From the NCBI GenBank assembly GCA_045543455.1, contig JAZQMK010000054.1, positions 1 to 32,859 on the forward strand: a DNA stretch of 32,859 bases. Direction: 5' to 3'. This DNA comes from SIG291 sp045543455. Lineage in GTDB: Bacteria > Bacillota > Clostridia > Lachnospirales > Lachnospiraceae. The position numbers were made by a program, and so were the translations under genes. Below the pieces are notes generated by a model that worked only from the letters and a program-made list of their open reading frames with translations, had not been told where the DNA came from and made no database searches. Positions 32,181-32,859 of the stretch are shown here, piece by piece. Each line of letters begins with the position of its first letter. Position 1 is the first letter of the stretch.

Positions 32181-32209
32181 ATATTATACAAAATTTATAA
32201 TTTTGTCAA
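32181..32209 (-). promoter_or_regulatory. promoter of the T-box/aspS-gatC-gatA-gatB operon
   Basis: On the minus strand a perfect TTGACA (32204-32209) and TAATAT (32181-32186) are spaced 17 bp apart. An overlapping TATAAT is also present. Stem I starts about 6 nt downstream. Confidence 0.75.
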
Positions 32210-32234
32210 TAGATATTTTTACCAATATAAATAA

Positions 32235-32306
32235 CTCCCCGGGTAGGATTCGAACCTACAACTTCTCGATTAACAGTCGAGCGCTCTACCTTTGAGCTAC
32301 CGAGGA
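32235..32306 (-). tRNA. tRNA-Asn (anticodon GUU)
   Basis: A complete cloverleaf of 72 nt. The acceptor TCCTCGG pairs with CCGGGGA (one G-U), and the discriminator is G. The D arm is GCTC/GAGC, and the anticodon arm CTCGA/TCGAG has loop CTGTTAA (GTT at 32274-32272). The variable loop is AAGTT, and the T arm GTAGG-TTCGAAT-CCTAC is perfect. CCA is not encoded. The gene lies just upstream of the T-box operon promoter, so the tRNA that this operon should charge and sense is encoded next to it. Confidence 0.96.
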
Positions 32307-32337
32307 ATAATTCTATTGATTTATACAACAGAATTAT
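32307..32337 (-). repeat. 12-bp inverted repeat abutting the tRNA-Asn 5' end
   Basis: The arms ATAATTCTATTG (32307-32318) and CAACAGAATTAT (32326-32337) pair with one wobble around a 7-nt loop. The repeat ends exactly where the mature tRNA begins. No T-tract follows. Confidence 0.5.
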
Positions 32338-32396
32338 ATGTTAAATGTAGTTAAATTATTCCTATTTTTTAAATTTTTTATTATATCTATAATATT

Positions 32397-32858
32397 CTAC
32401 AGTACCGTCCCAAGCCTCATCTTAAAATCCTCATAGGAAAACTCCCTAAGTTTAATAAGCTTTCCATCAGTTGTTCTTTTCCAGATTCCAGGCAGTGGCA
32501 TTCCGTTAAAGGTATTATTTTTACACATTGAATAAATCGCCATATCACCAAATACTAATATATCATCAATACTCAATTTATTATTAAATCCATAATCTCC
32601 AATTACATCTCCTGCAAGGCAGGTTGGCCCGGCAAGGCGATAAATATACTCGGCCTTATCATCTGCGCCATAAATCGCCGGCATATATGGCATTTCAATT
32701 ACATCCGGCATATGACAGGCAGCGCTGGCATCAAGAATGGCTATGTTAACATCTCCATTTTCAACAATATCTTCTACCTTAGTGATAAGATATCCGCTAT
32801 TAAGTGCAATGGCTTCTCCCGGTTCTAGATATACCTCAAGTCCCCATTTTTCCTTAGT
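32397..32858 (-). CDS. nspC: carboxynorspermidine decarboxylase, partial (5' end outside window)
   Basis: The frame is open to the right edge of the window and gives the last 153 residues of a PLP-dependent group IV decarboxylase. An internal ATG at 32711 is not the true start, because coding similarity continues upstream (WGLEVYLEPGEAIALNSGYL, then ILDASAACHMPDVIEMPY). The C-terminal landmarks YRLAGPTCLAGDVIGDYGF and NNTFNGMPLPGIW are typical of NspC, which decarboxylates carboxynorspermidine or carboxyspermidine to make norspermidine or spermidine. The EPGEA motif binds the PLP phosphate, and the Cys of GPTCLAGD is an active-site residue of the family. In this pathway its usual partner is carboxynorspermidine dehydrogenase, which is not visible here. 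Confidence 0.85.
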   Translation of the reverse strand, partial: TKEKWGLEVYLEPGEAIALNSGYLITKVEDIVENGDVNIAILDASAACHMPDVIEMPYMPAIYGADDKAEYIYRLAGPTCLAGDVIGDYGFNNKLSIDDILVFGDMAIYSMCKNNTFNGMPLPGIWKRTTDGKLIKLREFSYEDFKMRLGTVL

Positions 32859-32859
32859 T

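Overview
The window is low-GC Gram-positive DNA, most likely from an anaerobic member of the Clostridia and probably a Lachnospiraceae relative. This is inferred from the AT-rich sequence, the strong AGGAGG-type ribosome binding sites, a T-box leader, Rex-like operators at an alcohol dehydrogenase, and BspA-type leucine-rich repeats. Almost every gene is on the minus strand. Only a small XRE regulator (6134) and an iron alcohol dehydrogenase (18745) are on the plus strand.

Layout from left to right: (1) a Rpn/PD-(D/E)XK nuclease-type gene running off the left edge; (2) an SDR dehydrogenase of the gluconate 5-dehydrogenase type with a Rex-like operator on its promoter; (3) a secreted BspA-type LRR protein of 1409 residues, divergent from an XRE regulator; (4) a tiny cysteine-rich lipoprotein, a MacB-like ATPase-permease fusion and a small secreted protein that resembles an export/bacteriocin cassette; (5) fucO; (6) an accessory block of XRE regulator, metallophosphoesterase, PcfJ-like protein, bacterial PARG, ADP-ribosylglycohydrolase, VWA protein and macrodomain protein, which looks like an ADP-ribose-processing island; (7) kdgK and a divergent AdhE-like alcohol dehydrogenase with two Rex-like operators 21 bp apart; (8) a UPF0303 gene, a possible FtsX remnant and pgi; (9) an Ntn-type hydrolase overlapping an HNH endonuclease gene; (10) an AlaX-type editing protein and an asparaginase; (11) a tRNA-dependent amidation operon with its T-box and a tRNA-Asn gene; (12) the 3' part of nspC at the right edge.

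The most notable region is 27239-32306. A T-box leader, whose apparent specifier loop holds GAAC (AAC = Asn overlapping GAA = Glu), precedes an AspRS with GatC fused to its C terminus. A short GatA-like protein follows, which lacks the usual serine/glycine-rich loop and the cis-serine position. GatB comes next, with an in-frame TAA 27 codons before its natural end. A tRNA-Asn(GUU) gene lies just upstream of the leader. Together this looks like an asparagine transamidosome operon in which three of the four parts (AspRS/GatC, GatA, GatB) depart from the textbook form.

The second notable region is 10699-17252. Three different ADP-ribose-handling enzyme families are packed together with a VWA protein and regulators, with overlapping reading frames and at least two self-contained promoter/operator arrangements. 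All functions are inferred from sequence. No database search was possible.
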